A DNA stretch of 64,000 nt from Pristionchus mayeri (lineage: Eukaryota; Nematoda; Chromadorea; Rhabditida; Neodiplogasteridae), in contig BTRK01000001.1 of the NCBI GenBank assembly GCA_036245805.1, positions 15,066,001-15,130,000 on the forward strand, written 5' to 3'. This document shows, piece after piece, positions 24,675 to 35,900 of the stretch (the first letter of the stretch is position 1; the number at the start of each line of letters is the position of its first letter). Made by a program: the position numbers and the translations under genes. The notes beneath the pieces are model-generated. The model worked only from the letters and a program-made list of their open reading frames with translations, ran no database searches and had not been told where the DNA came from.

Positions 24675-25782
24675 TTACGTCATGTCATAAGTGCCGCCGA
24701 TCTTCGACTTGGGCACGTCGTACTCAGCGATTCGCTCACAGTTCTGAATGTAGATTCGTAATTCTCGCAACCGTCTCCTCCTTTCACAGACTCTCTCGGA
24801 AGGAAAGAGAAATGTGCGAAATGAAGAGATGGCGACCGAATTTCAAATTCTATATTCATTTTCGATGTGTGACAGTGGGTTTTCCAGGAAACTGTGTGTA
24901 AAAATATGTGGTCAGGAAAACATATGAATCGAAGGTACCAGTTTCTTTATTACTGTATATCGAGTTGTATGATAATGCACATAATGAAGGGACCGTGACA
25001 TCGTTTTTCAAACTCTAATTCGAGGTAGACTCACGGGCTTTGCGTCGCATCCGTGCGTGATTCGAATGAACGGAGAGATGGACGTGTACTCGTCCTCTCC
25101 TAATATTGAAGATTAATTAATTAATTAATTAATTAATTAATAACTAAAGATTTTTGCAATCACACATTCATAATTACTATGCCCAGTTCCCTCGTTGTCC
25201 TACGACTGCCAAAACGACGCCTATGGCGTGTCTGACTCGACGACGTTTCGGAAATCACACTAGGCTGGACGCACTTCCAGATATGGTGAAGTCCCCGTTC
25301 GAGTCTGATCGCACCTCCTTCAGCAGATCGTTGGGGTCGAACTTATCGTGCTCCCAGAGCTGCAGGTAAGTCAAATATCAAAGCCAACACATGTAAAGCA
25401 AAGGAAGAAATTTGAAATTGAGCTCACGTTCACTTAACTTCACACACTCTCGATCGATCATATTGAGTCTTTTCTCAAAAACTCACACGACTTGCTCTGT
25501 GGGGGCAGTAACTATGCACCTTAGGTCTGAGCGAAAATCAAAGATCAAAGATCAGTAACGTTATAACCTGAACGAGTACGCCAGCGACGCGGCGCTTGTG
25601 GCAGATTGTTGTTCCCTGGAAAGTTCATTTGAAAATATCCACTAATTCTTGAAAAAAATAACAGTTTTAACTTGAAATGAGCATTCTTGAGCATAGCTCA
25701 ATACCTTGACGGTGACATTCTGCATTTTGGCCTCAATAGCGAGTGCGAGCATACATAGAACGACGAATGATCGGAAGAGCAT
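24675..25782 (-). CDS. Transthyretin-like (TTL) secreted protein, 5 exons
   Basis: Exons (minus): 25705-25782, 25568-25615, 25275-25359, 25035-25099, 24675-24743. Phases agree; 114 residues. Residues 1-18 form a signal peptide (MLFRSFVVLCMLALAIEA). The beta-sandwich follows: MQNVTVKGTTICHKRRVAGV, VQLWEHDKFDPNDLLKEV, SDSNGDFTISG, IRITHGCDAKPNCER and YDVPKSKIGGTYDM. These are the landmarks of the nematode TTL family (Pfam PF01060), small secreted beta-sandwich proteins whose ligands are mostly unknown. The G-T-Y-D-M ending and paired cysteines fit. The start is preceded by a splice-like TTACAG directly before the ATG, compatible with trans-splicing. An intron at 25100-25274 contains a TTAA microsatellite. 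Confidence 0.88.
25105..25141. repeat. (TTAA)n microsatellite
   Basis: About nine tandem TTAA units lie in the third intron of the transthyretin-like gene. Confidence 0.9.
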
Positions 25783-25799
25783 CCTGTAATTAATTTTAG

Positions 25800-26700
25800 G
25801 AATTATTTTGGCAATGCATAATATGAGGTAAGAGAGTACAGATTTGAAGAGGTTTCAAAAAGGCGATTCGAATGATGCCCCGTATGTTTCCAAAGGCATT
25901 TATACGAGGAATAGCGCCCAGAAATACCATTGTGAATCATGAACAACTTGAAACGGTTCAACTAGGAAACGAAATAAACAAGTGATGGCTAACAGTTTCA
26001 CCGAACGGGGACAATCACGAGTAGGAAACAGTGAAAATAGTGGGCGGAACCTCACGAGTTAACCGTGTGTTTATCATTGTGTTTTCTCGTATCTTGGCGT
26101 CTGGTCGGCCTATCTGGTCGGTCACGAATTTCTTTCTGCAATGTCCGTTTCTATTTCATCTATCTGATCTGCGAGGGATGAAAAATAGATCTTACGAAGC
26201 CATCACTTACACATTGTTGACGCTCTTCCCCACACCCTCCGACTGTTCAATGAGATCATGGGTGGAATAGATGGAGTGAGGTCGTTTTACTTGCTGAACT
26301 CGATCATTGACGAAGCTAAGTTTATTCAAGATGAAGATATGGAAAATGACACAGAGAGAACGAGTGGAATACATTGCAATATTAATAGCATAGGTGATTA
26401 AAGGGTAAACAATTCACTCATTCGAATTAAACAAGTGCGCTGATGCAAAAAGTAGGCGTAATCACATAAATATAACTATAAGTATGCTCACAGAGTTTAG
26501 CCCATTCTCAACGCTCTCTCGCTCTAATAACATGTTTTTCCCGTGATCACTACTCTTCGAATGAAGTGTGCTTCACAATGAAGGCTCTTTTGTTGATTCC
26601 AACTACTGAAATGCAAATAATTTTTATTTTTAAAAATCAACATCTAAAAAATTCTTAACATTTTTTTAAATCGCTAGTGCTCGTCGTACCTTTCACCAAA
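25800..26700. other. Intergenic, nothing recognised
   Basis: Presumed 5' flank of the transthyretin-like gene. Reading frames are short and unsupported on either strand. Confidence 0.4.
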
Positions 26701-26701
26701 T

Positions 26702-26813
26702 GCTGATTCTTCTCATCCTTGCAATTAGCAATATCTCTACTGCAAGTCGCAAAAAAGAAGATTTTCTTTCCTATTCCATGGAGACACTGAATAGCCTTTT
26801 TCAGAATATCCAA
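26702..26813 (+). CDS. Candidate first exon of a small secreted protein
   Basis: An ATG at 26702 opens 37 codons beginning MLILLILAISNISTASRKK. This is a clean hydrophobic signal sequence with a likely cut after the second Ser/Thr-Ala. The frame runs into a donor-like CAAG|GTGATT at 26813. A 3' splice-like TGTAG follows 25 nt later, but no convincing second exon was found, so this may be a relic or chance. Confidence 0.3.
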
Positions 26814-26997
26814 GGTGATTTGTCTTTTCCATTGTAGGTACCTCCCCGTATCATTTACGATAGAATATTTTAAGGTTCATAACATCCCAATTCGTCATAT
26901 ACAGTCTAACAGTGTGCATCTATCATACAAGTGTGAACATCCGTGTATTTGATGACAATACATAGGTATTGTACTACGTCAATAGAATATGACTTAT

Positions 26998-27498
26998 CTA
27001 TGCAACGAGAGAGAAAATCAGTTCCGAATAACATGAACTAGCCTCTTTGAGTGCATCGAGAGAGGTGCGACTTAGATATCCCGTGTAACTCTTGTTCTCT
27101 ATCTCGAGTCTTTCAATCTTTCTCGAGAGCATTTCAGTGAATATCGGTGCCCAATCCATGCCAATTTTTGCCGAAGGTGTTCGGACGATGCGCTCCTGCA
27201 GAATTTTCGAATTCTTGTGAAAGTTCAACCGGAGTTCAAATAGTCTCGATTTGACTTTCGAGACGCTTGTGATAATCGTCGGGCGAATTGATGTGCACGT
27301 TATCAGCATCTCATTTACAATTGGGATGCTAGCGCCTTGTCTTGCATATTCATCCACGATTGATTTTGCGGCTGTTGAGGTCTGACAAGTAGGAATTTCA
27401 AAACCAACTAAAGGTCCGTTCAGTTTTCGAGACGTCAAAAAGGAGTAGTAATGCCATCTGCATAATGATGAAAATGGGAAATTGTTCGATGACACCAT
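26998..27498 (-). CDS. Hypothetical protein, 166-codon frame
   Basis: A continuous minus-strand frame from ATG 27498. It is the longest non-repeat frame in the region. The product is hydrophilic and helix-prone after residue 45 (AAKSIVDEYARQGA, SVSKVKSRLFELRLNF, LSRKIERLEIENK), ending SCYSELIFSLVA. No family is recognised and no signal peptide is present. It may be one exon of a longer gene reaching towards 28.6 kb on the same strand. Codon composition is plausible, but without homologues the call is tentative. Confidence 0.4.
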   Translation of the reverse strand: MVSSNNFPFSSLCRWHYYSFLTSRKLNGPLVGFEIPTCQTSTAAKSIVDEYARQGASIPIVNEMLITCTSIRPTIITSVSKVKSRLFELRLNFHKNSKILQERIVRTPSAKIGMDWAPIFTEMLSRKIERLEIENKSYTGYLSRTSLDALKEASSCYSELIFSLVA

Positions 27499-28287
27499 AA
27501 TTTCAATATAAAAAAAAGCTCACTAATCTCAATTGTAAAACGGACTCCGGTATGTAATCGATAATCGTCCACAATAGTTCGCGCGGCAATTTCTCGAAGG
27601 AGTAACGATTACACTCGTTTCCCTTATACGAATGTGATTATCGTGGTGTTTGAATGAGTGCTCGTACAAATACAGAAAGGAGTGGTGATAGATAATTTTA
27701 AAAAAATCGGTTTGAAAGGAATTTTGCGAGTACATGGAAACATATCTGAGATAGATTGACGAATGAGAATGAGGTTGTGTTTATCCCTCGATCCTTTTGA
27801 CTCCTCTCTATTGAAGGATAAGCATAGCCAAAGGGTGGCATACGCAAACAACTATTAATCTCTGTATTTTTTCAAGGAATGTAGTGCGAGGTTGTTTTTT
27901 TTTGTTCCTTTCCCCGCAATTCTAGAGCAATTTTAAAGGTCAGAATGAATGGAAGGGTGTGCGACTGGTGGGCTAGAGATGGCCAACATTTTTTGAATGG
28001 TGGAATATAGATTTCCTCTCTCATTCTGAACTACTTCTCTTCATTAGTAAATGGCGCAAAATTAAAAGGACAATTTCCTTCCAAGCTATTCATATGCTAG
28101 AGAGTTCACTAGAGAGGATAATTCTACTATAAAATTCCACATTATAGTAAACAGCGATAGTAGTTAAAGGAAAGCAACGCCCATATCTCTTTGCATTTTG
28201 ATGATTTGCTTGTTTTCCAACACACACAAGAATCCCACGCTAGAATTTATTCCCAGAATCCCACGCCATACTGAGTTAAACTTCCAC

Positions 28288-28586
28288 ATTCATGTTTCGC
28301 AGATCTTGTCCCTGATACATCACCTCTTTGCACATCTGAAATAGGTGATTGATATTGAATATGATCGCGATTATCGCTCCATTGACCAGTGTGCGTAGTT
28401 GAATGAAGTTGGCTGCGCTTTCTACCGCCCCCTCGTTAATCTCAATATCTAATTCGAGCCCATGACCACGAACAATTTCTCCGATCTCGTTAAGAATCGG
28501 AAAAGCAGCGCGCTAAATGGTCTCCAAATTGGCGGCTACTACCCAGAATTTGAGCAGGCTGTTTTCCCAGTCTGGAAATCTATGAT
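28288..28586 (-). pseudogene. Unrecognised reading frame interrupted by one TAG
   Basis: Minus strand reads DWENSLLKFWVVAANLETI, then a TAG, then about 75 more residues: RAAFPILNEIGEIV, AVESAANFIQLRTLV, a hydrophobic NGAIIAIIFNINHLF, and CKEVMYQGQDLRN to a TAA. The frame is otherwise open across about 97 codons with amphipathic composition, so the TAG looks like a recent nonsense change or an unresolved intron. Family unknown; it lies on the same strand as the 26998-27498 frame. Confidence 0.35.
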
Positions 28587-29210
28587 ATCTCAACTCTTTC
28601 TTCGGCAAATTGACGTCAAAAGCGCGTGAATTATGTAAAAAGCCTATGATTATGTTGTAATATGAGCCAATTTATACATGCGTGAACGAAAGAATGATGC
28701 CGAATCTCAACATTTTGCTCTTCTAGTCACGCTGTTGCACTTTTCCGATCAATTTTGCGCATTGTGTGTTCATTTCTCTTAGTTCGACTTTCCTCAACCT
28801 GTCATGCCCTAACTATTCTGGTTCGCAAAAGTAATTTCAAAATTTGTGAAATCAGCGCCGTTATTCCACTAGCGGAACAAATAATCTCAGGGTGAAATTT
28901 TCACCTGCCAGAAATCTGCAATTTCAGTTGAATTCCCGCAGTTCTTTCATTTACTCATGACTACATTGTACAACTTAACGATTCCTACTATTGGATTGAA
29001 TGTTCAAGTAACCTATTTAGAGTCGAAGGTTAGCCAGTTTTAATAACGAGTACAATATATTTATGTCTATGTCATTTTACAATTATTTTTTGCTAAAATG
29101 TATATTTACGCATCAATGCTCGGTTTGGAAATCGGTTATGTCGTGATGTAGATCGAGTGATGTAGATCAGAGAAATACCTCCTGACACAATCTTCTTCTA
29201 TATTACCATC

Positions 29211-31306
29211 ATGAATTATACTATTGAAATGATTCTACTTGTCACAACGTATGCTATTCTCGGCCCAGCAATCTTAACATTCTGGAAGGTAAGCCATCTA
29301 AAGCATATACCACATTATTTACACTTTTCAGTCGGCGAAATTGCACGAAAACCTGAAAAGAATCACGGTTACATTCTTATGTCACATTGTTTTGTATAGT
29401 TTACTAAGATCGATCATTTTTCTTTATCAGATTCAAGCTCTCCATTTATCAGGTTCGATATTTACCGCATCAGGAACACGCGTTTGCTTATTTTTTCAGG
29501 AGATTTCTCTGCCGACTATCCCTTTGTTATTGCTCATTTCGCTAGGGTCTATCATGTATATAGCGCGTACAGGTAACCATTTCATATGCCTAGTTATACA
29601 TAAGAATTGATTGAGCGGAATGATGGCTTTTGCCCTCGAAAGGAGTGCAGCAACTTTCATGGTAAAAGACTATGAGGTATATATTCTCAAATTTCCCATA
29701 AACCTACCGAATCTAACCTGACTCAATGTACACCAAGCGTGGATCAATCGCATTTTCGAAAAAGTAAATAATTTTTAGGCAAGGAAATCCGATTACATAC
29801 TACAAACACATATTAAACGATTTTTTTTCCACATTTCAAAAAAAACGAAACACAGACGTGTCCCCTATCGTAATTGTTGGTTATTCGAAAATGGGAGAGA
29901 GGATGGTTCAAGTTGCGGTTTCATTTTTCATTTTACCGAGAACGAAGTGTCTCAGCAATTCCAATTTGCGGCACAAAAAATTCAGGTGAAACGGCGCCAG
30001 TACATCTCAGTTTTGCTTATCGCTTACATCTCGTTAGGCGCTTGTGCTTATTCCGTTATCGCAGGTAAGCTCGCGTTAGCCACGTAATCTGCAATACATT
30101 TGGAGTCTTCACACATTTCCTAATACATCTCAAAATATAGGCTAGTATAATAATATAGAAGGTGAAGTGCAAGGTCCTTCAGTTTTACGAAATTTGGAAA
30201 GAGCATGTCCACTATGCCTGCAAATTTTCGTGGGACTCCACCAAAACAAACGATACAAGCAGTGTGCCTTTTGTGGGTAGAACCGTGAAACACACTCAGC
30301 CTGTTTCATAGTTCTAGTTGCGGCCAACAATGGAAAGACAGGAACTCTATTTGGGACATTCGTAATGGTATCGCAACTGACGGCCTCGACACTGGTACGT
30401 TACAAGAGTTTGAAATTCGTTTATTTGTTTCAAATGTACATGCATAAAAAATACGATTACTCGAAATTACATCTTCGCTTTTTATTAATTTTAGATAATT
30501 ATCGCTATTTGGATTCGTAATACCATACTCGAAAGACGCTTGAAGATGAGCATTGATCACAATCATCTCATTACGGAATATACGATTGGAAAGAAATTTC
30601 AAGTCCAGGAGAACCTGAAATCGTTCAAGGCAAGTTCGATTAAAGATTCGAATAATAGCCAATATTAACATAGTTTTTTATCTCGCTAATCCGTAGTTCC
30701 TAAAGAATTGCCGTGTTTCCCAGTAAGTGTATTGCATACAACACACAGTTTTAAAAAATTGATCCGCACTTTGCAGTTTATTCGCAATATGATTGGCTCT
30801 GTCATTCCGCTAGGGGCAATCGTCCAAGTCATCGCAACGTATAACCTGGGAAAATCGCAAGATCTCCAAAGCTTCTTGCGATCTTTCGTGGATTTGCTCA
30901 CCACAGGGTACGTACCCGCCTCCCTTATTCACTATTCACTAGACTTCGACGTTTGGCTAATGGTCATTTCGTTTCACAAGCACGGTCGAGTTAGTGTGGT
31001 GAACAAAGAGGCAGTTCCCAAATTATGAACTAACTGTCCCTTCATCTCGAGAAGTGAGATTGTGTTGAGAAGCGATTGCCCACATCTCTCAAGCGATCAA
31101 CTCTCTTATTCTGAATCTTGAGAAGTCAACTACTCGCCGTAATTATCGGGATTTTCTCTCTTCCTGAATGGCGAGCAGATTTGGCGCAACGATTCCGACA
31201 ATGCAAACACCGTCACCGACACAAAGTGCCTGAAGCCAACCAACCTACTAATGATGAGACAGATACTTATTTCAATCAACTCACTGAAGCGTGGAATAAA
31301 CCTTGA
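29211..31306 (+). CDS. Seven-transmembrane chemoreceptor, Sre (class e) type, 9 exons
   Basis: Exons: 29211-29288, 29332-29452, 29500-29572, 29616-29676, 29779-30064, 30318-30394, 30495-30629, 30777-30907, 31123-31306. Phases agree; about 381 residues. Hydrophobic segments are read in MILLVTTYAILGPAILTFW, VTFLCHIVLYSLLRSIIFLY, ISVLLIAYISLGACAYSVIA, GTFVMVSQLTAS, IIIAIWI and LLAVIIGIFSL. Diagnostic motifs are FALERSAATFMVKDYE at the end of TM3 and the post-TM5 loop KKFQVQENLKSFK, which resembles the Sre consensus. Such receptors detect soluble cues in amphid neurons (family knowledge). Oddities: exon 5 has an unusually long hydrophilic stretch before TM4 and may hide an intron, and the seventh intron starts with GC (AAG|GCAAGT). 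Subfamily assignment is moderate. Confidence 0.75.
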
Positions 31307-31309
31307 CAG

Positions 31310-32850
31310 TTTTACGTTGGTCATGAAAAGATATACATTTTTGTTCTGATTGGTGATGAGCGAAATGAATTATTTTATTTCACATTCGACAATCTGTCAG
31401 AAATGGCGAGACACGTAAATTTCTGAGGCGCGCAAATGTACGCGTTTATCTCGTCACTCTGATTCTCTATCCATACCGCACTCTCTCTATTACCCTAGTG
31501 TCCGTCTTGAAATAAGATAAAAAAATAGAATTAGTTCGATATTTTGCAATATTTCTCTACATATGTATATATTTTAGCATTGTGTTCCTTCTGATACGCT
31601 ACGGGAGTGTTCCCCTCAACGAAAATACTATTTATCTCCATTTGAGTAGATCATCTCCTCATGTAGGTTTAGTGTCCCCCTGAGGGAAAAGAGAGACCGA
31701 CCGGGAGACGGGGGGCGATAAATATGTCTATCATCTTCCTTCCACTCGACTGCCTTCGCGTTCCCATTCAGTTCACTCCACCCTATACAAGTCCATTCTC
31801 ACTTTCGACAGTCTCTATAGACGGAGAAACTCACAAAATGATCACTTTGCAGAGAGGAAGGTCGAATCTACTGCATTACGCGATGAGTCCATTGTGCTCA
31901 ATTACTCTGCCTACTAGTCTCGACAAGTGCTGGGAATTATGCTCTTTCTCGCTCTCTCGAAATTCCATGCTCTCTAACCGGTCAGGCAGAGCGCGAGAGA
32001 GCACGCAAAACGAAGGGAGTCAGACGATTACTCCACTGCTCTCTCAAAATCCCACACTCTCTCACCGGTCACGGACAGAGCGAGAGAGCATGAGATTCGA
32101 GGAGAGGCGCGAATTGCTTGGAATCCTTTTCGATGCATGCGCGAACTTGAGCATATGCTCTCCTCCTCCTAATATCAGAGGCCCAAAGGAAGTGAGTGGA
32201 CAAACAACCGAACGACCCCTCATTGTGTCACAACCCACTTGTGCGCGAACACCCCACCCTCTTCTCTGATGAATCGTCTGACTCTCACCAAAACCACACG
32301 CTCTCTCGTCGATCGGAGAGAGCGGTAGCATTGCTCTCCCCCCCTTTCTCGTTCGCGGTTATCGTTCACCTTTACTGCCTTGATTACGACTACGGATATG
32401 AGGGTAAGAAGCGGAGGGGAAATTACTGCCTCTTCCCGTCCCTTCCCCCTTCATGAACTCTCAATGAACACATAATGCAGAGGCACCCTAGAGAAAGGAG
32501 GGAGAGAGAGAAGGGGCGGGAATCTCTCCTCATCTCTCTCAGTGGAAGAATGGAAGGAAGGGAGGGCGAGAGGAGATAGAGAAAGAGAATGATATCGGAG
32601 AGAGACTGCTCATCCGAAACTAATGCTTCCAACCTTATCACCGAGTCGTTCTCGCTTACACCCCTCTGGCGCCTTGTTGTATCCGCTCGTATTTGCTTTC
32701 GCAACCGGGGGCATTCACAGTGGTTCCGAAACCACTCAAGAAAAAGCTCCCGTTGCCCTCCTTTCGAGCCTTTCTCTTCATTCATCAAGAGTAATTGGCT
32801 GAATCCCATTTGTTGCACTCTCTCCCTCTATCCTCTGTCTCACTGACGCA
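31310..32850. repeat. Hairpin-repeat-rich stretch upstream of slt-1
   Basis: 31940-32340 contains at least three tandem-like units of a CTCTCTC..CCGGTC..GAGAGAGCATG hairpin; frames at 31724-32269 and 32062-32331 run through these repeats and are not credible genes. 32460-32600 is GA-rich. The 3' part may hold the slt-1 promoter, but no element can be singled out. Confidence 0.55.
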
Positions 32851-32855
32851 CCGGC

Positions 32856-32921
32856 ATGAAACATTCGTTAATTGTCGTTTCAGTGGCTGCAGAAAGTCCA
32901 GTGAGGAAGTGGAAGAGCGAG
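32856..32921 (+). promoter_or_regulatory. slt-1 leader with candidate trans-splice acceptor
   Basis: TTGTCGTTTCAG ends at 32883 and is followed by a 38-nt leader to the ATG at 32922. An in-frame upstream ATG at 32856 would make a longer N-terminus lacking an immediate signal peptide. The hydrophobic signal starting at 32922 ([15 protein letters not shown]) and the splice-like site between the two favour 32922. Confidence 0.5.
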
Positions 32922-35900
32922 ATGGATCGGCCGTGGCTGGACCTCTTGCTGCTTCTGCTGCAGCTGACTAGCTGCGCTGGCTGCCCGACGGGATGCTCGT
33001 GCAGCGCGGGAACTGTCGTGTGCACTGGGCTGGGCCTCAAACGAATCCCCAGCGACATCCCGGTGGACACGACGCGACTGTGAGTTGTTTGAATATGAAT
33101 ATGAATATGGGACACCCTGATATCTCAGACAACCTTTTTCCCAAAATTTGTACTTGGGAGTCCATTGCTGCGCACAAATTTAGTGCGCTATTGCAATGAC
33201 TTTCCTCATTTTGCATGCTTTCTCACTACTAAACCTGAGAGACTGAGAGAGTGCGTAAACTGAGGAGAGCCTCTTACATGCACCAGGTAGAGATAACGCA
33301 ATCACTCTTGGCGCCTGCAGGAATTCATCAAGTCAGCTGGCAGCCTGGGGCCGTTTAGTTGATTGATCAACCATCGCATGATCTATTTTTCCGCGCCCCA
33401 GTGATGACAGCAGCCCCAACTTTACAAACATTTCTTCGCGCTTTTGAGTCTCCTTGAGCTTGGAATCCGATAAAAATGTTTCTCATGAAAGGCCAGAATG
33501 AGCGGAAGTACCCCTTTATTGACAGCTGGAAGGTGCAGACGGGAGAGACAGGGTCATCCATCATATCTTTCGCCGTTCCTCGAGGCGTTGAGAGATGCGT
33601 GAACAGGGTAGCATAACAAGCCCTTCCTTGCAAATAAACCAAATCGAACCACAATCTCGTCTCAATCATTAATCTCGCTCTGTTTATCCAACACCTCGCA
33701 ACAGTTGTTCTTAGCACCTGATCTAGTCACCTGAACAATTCGGCTTATCTTAGCCATTAAATCCTGGTTTTGCATTGATTGGATGAGGGAAGGGGAGCTT
33801 TGGGTGGGTTGAATGTCCCGGCTCATTGCCTCATTGTACCTCCCCTCATCTAAGTCATAGCATCGCATTGCCTCATCTTCCCTCCACTCGTCGCCTGACA
33901 GGTGCGGCCCATTAATCGCGAAGAGTTTGTGTAAGCGGAGCGTGGCTCGGATGAGAGTGGCCGTCCCCTCACGAGTAATCGGCCACTAAGCGACTTCCCC
34001 GAGACACAGAGATTGCACTCCTCTGTTTTCACACTCTCTCGCCAGTTGGAGAAAGCGAGAGAGCATGTAAACTGAAGAGACACAGAGAGATTGCACTAGT
34101 TGATAGTAGGGATTTGTGTTGGAAATTTGAGTAATCGTCTCGTAATTTCCCCCATTCTCTCGTCGCTCGACCTGTCCAGAGGGTGTGTGAAATGAAGAGA
34201 AGAATTTCCGAATTTCACATTCTGGTAAGGATGGCTCTCACAGGTCAGGCGGGCGAAAGAGCACGCACAATTACTAGTAACATACAATTGCTCGTTTATA
34301 GGAACAGGCGCGGGTGGCAGTAGTGATGACGACAATTGACTTTTCTCTTTCTCCCTCTCTAACTGTCGAGAGAGTGTTGAGAAATGAGGAGACGAATTCT
34401 CAAATCGTAGCCGTGCCAAAAGAGCGCGCTGTTTACTCGGGAGATTAATTTCGAAGATGGGCGCTTTCCTTCAGCATAGTCGCAATTTCAATTGCCATCA
34501 AAGAGTCAACAAAATAAAAACGAATGAAAATAAGCAATGTAATGAGTAAAAGCTAAAGGTAAGGAACTACGCGTTTCCGAACGGAAAACACTTCTAGACC
34601 AGTATAAATGTGGGCGGATTCAGTCTGGAGTTATGAGTATTGTCATAATAATGAATAAACTCAATCATCCTCCCGTTGCAGTGACCTCCAGGAGAATACG
34701 ATCAGCGTGATTCGAAAGACAGACTTCGCCCACCTGCCCAGCCTTAAGATTCTGTAAGAATTAAATATAAATATTAATGAACGCTAAAAATGTCAGTAAT
34801 TAGCATTAATTAACAGCAAATTAACTGGATTCTTGAGAGGAACGAGGTCGATTTCAGGCAGATCAGCGACAATGAGATTCAGCTCATCGAGGCGGGCTCC
34901 TTCGACAATCTCCACTCACTGGAGAGAATGTGAGTGCGGTAATTGGGAAAGCCTAAGTTGCCGTGTCTAATTATGGTCCTGAATTTCCATTGTTCTTTCT
35001 ACTTGCTCACTTTTTGCCCATTCCCTTTAGCCATCTTTTATTCTAGAAATTCTAGTACAGACATGCTTCCAATATCTATCGTAAACATTCTTTCTTTAAC
35101 AGTTTCCGGAAATTCTTATAGAAAAAAAAATCCAATAATATTTTGGCAACATTTCTGAAGGCTTTCAATCGTCGTTCCTGAATTTTCTTGAACCTACTTT
35201 CCCCATTATTCGTTTGAGAACATTGCAGAAGGCTGAACAACAATCGCCTTCACGAGCTGCCCGTCGCCCTCTTCCACAACAATCGACTACTCTATCGAAT
35301 GTGAGCATTTCGGATCATCTGTTTGTCCGTACCAACCCCCCGATGCTCTTGATTCCAAACAAATCTCAAGATCTTGATGATTACTATCGTGCAAGTAGCG
35401 GAAATGGAAGAACTCCGGAAACATGAAATATTTCCAGTTTGTTTGCTTAAAGCCTTTTTTTGGCAGTTGCTCCAGTGCCAGTGATAGTCTTGGGTGTCCA
35501 TTACATATGTTCCCTCGCGCCCTAGATAGTGTGCGGAAGGTAGAGGTCTCCTTCAGTGAAATCTGATCCCGCTCATTGCTAATGGTTACGTTTGCCAGCC
35601 GTCTATGGGATAAAAGCGGCTTATAGAAACGTCGCGGAAGGAAGGAATTGATGCTGCGAAACGGCAAATTTGAACTGTACAACAAAGCGAGAAAAGGACA
35701 AAACTTTGAACAAGGAAGCTTCAGATTTTAACTGAACTGTAAAGCGGGAAATATGATAATTTATCAGGAAAAAAGATTTCCAAATGTACGAAAACGAGAA
35801 AACTTCAAAACAATTCTAAATTTTCCAGTGACCTCAGCCACAATCAGCTGAGCTCCATCTCCGAGGAGCATCTGAAAGGACCGAGAGCAGTGAGAGTTCT

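Noticed and set aside
30180..30300. Cys-rich frame LERACPLCLQIFVG as an extra chemoreceptor exon
   Set aside because: Its phases do not fit the flanking exons, which join correctly without it, and it does not look like a receptor loop.
31724..32269. 181-codon plus-strand frame upstream of slt-1
   Set aside because: It runs through tandem CTCTCTC hairpin repeats and its Ser/Arg-rich product follows the repeats; no splice or family support.
34096..34419. 107-codon minus-strand frame in slt-1 intron 1
   Set aside because: It lies in CTCTCTC hairpin repeats and GA-rich DNA; no homology or splice support.
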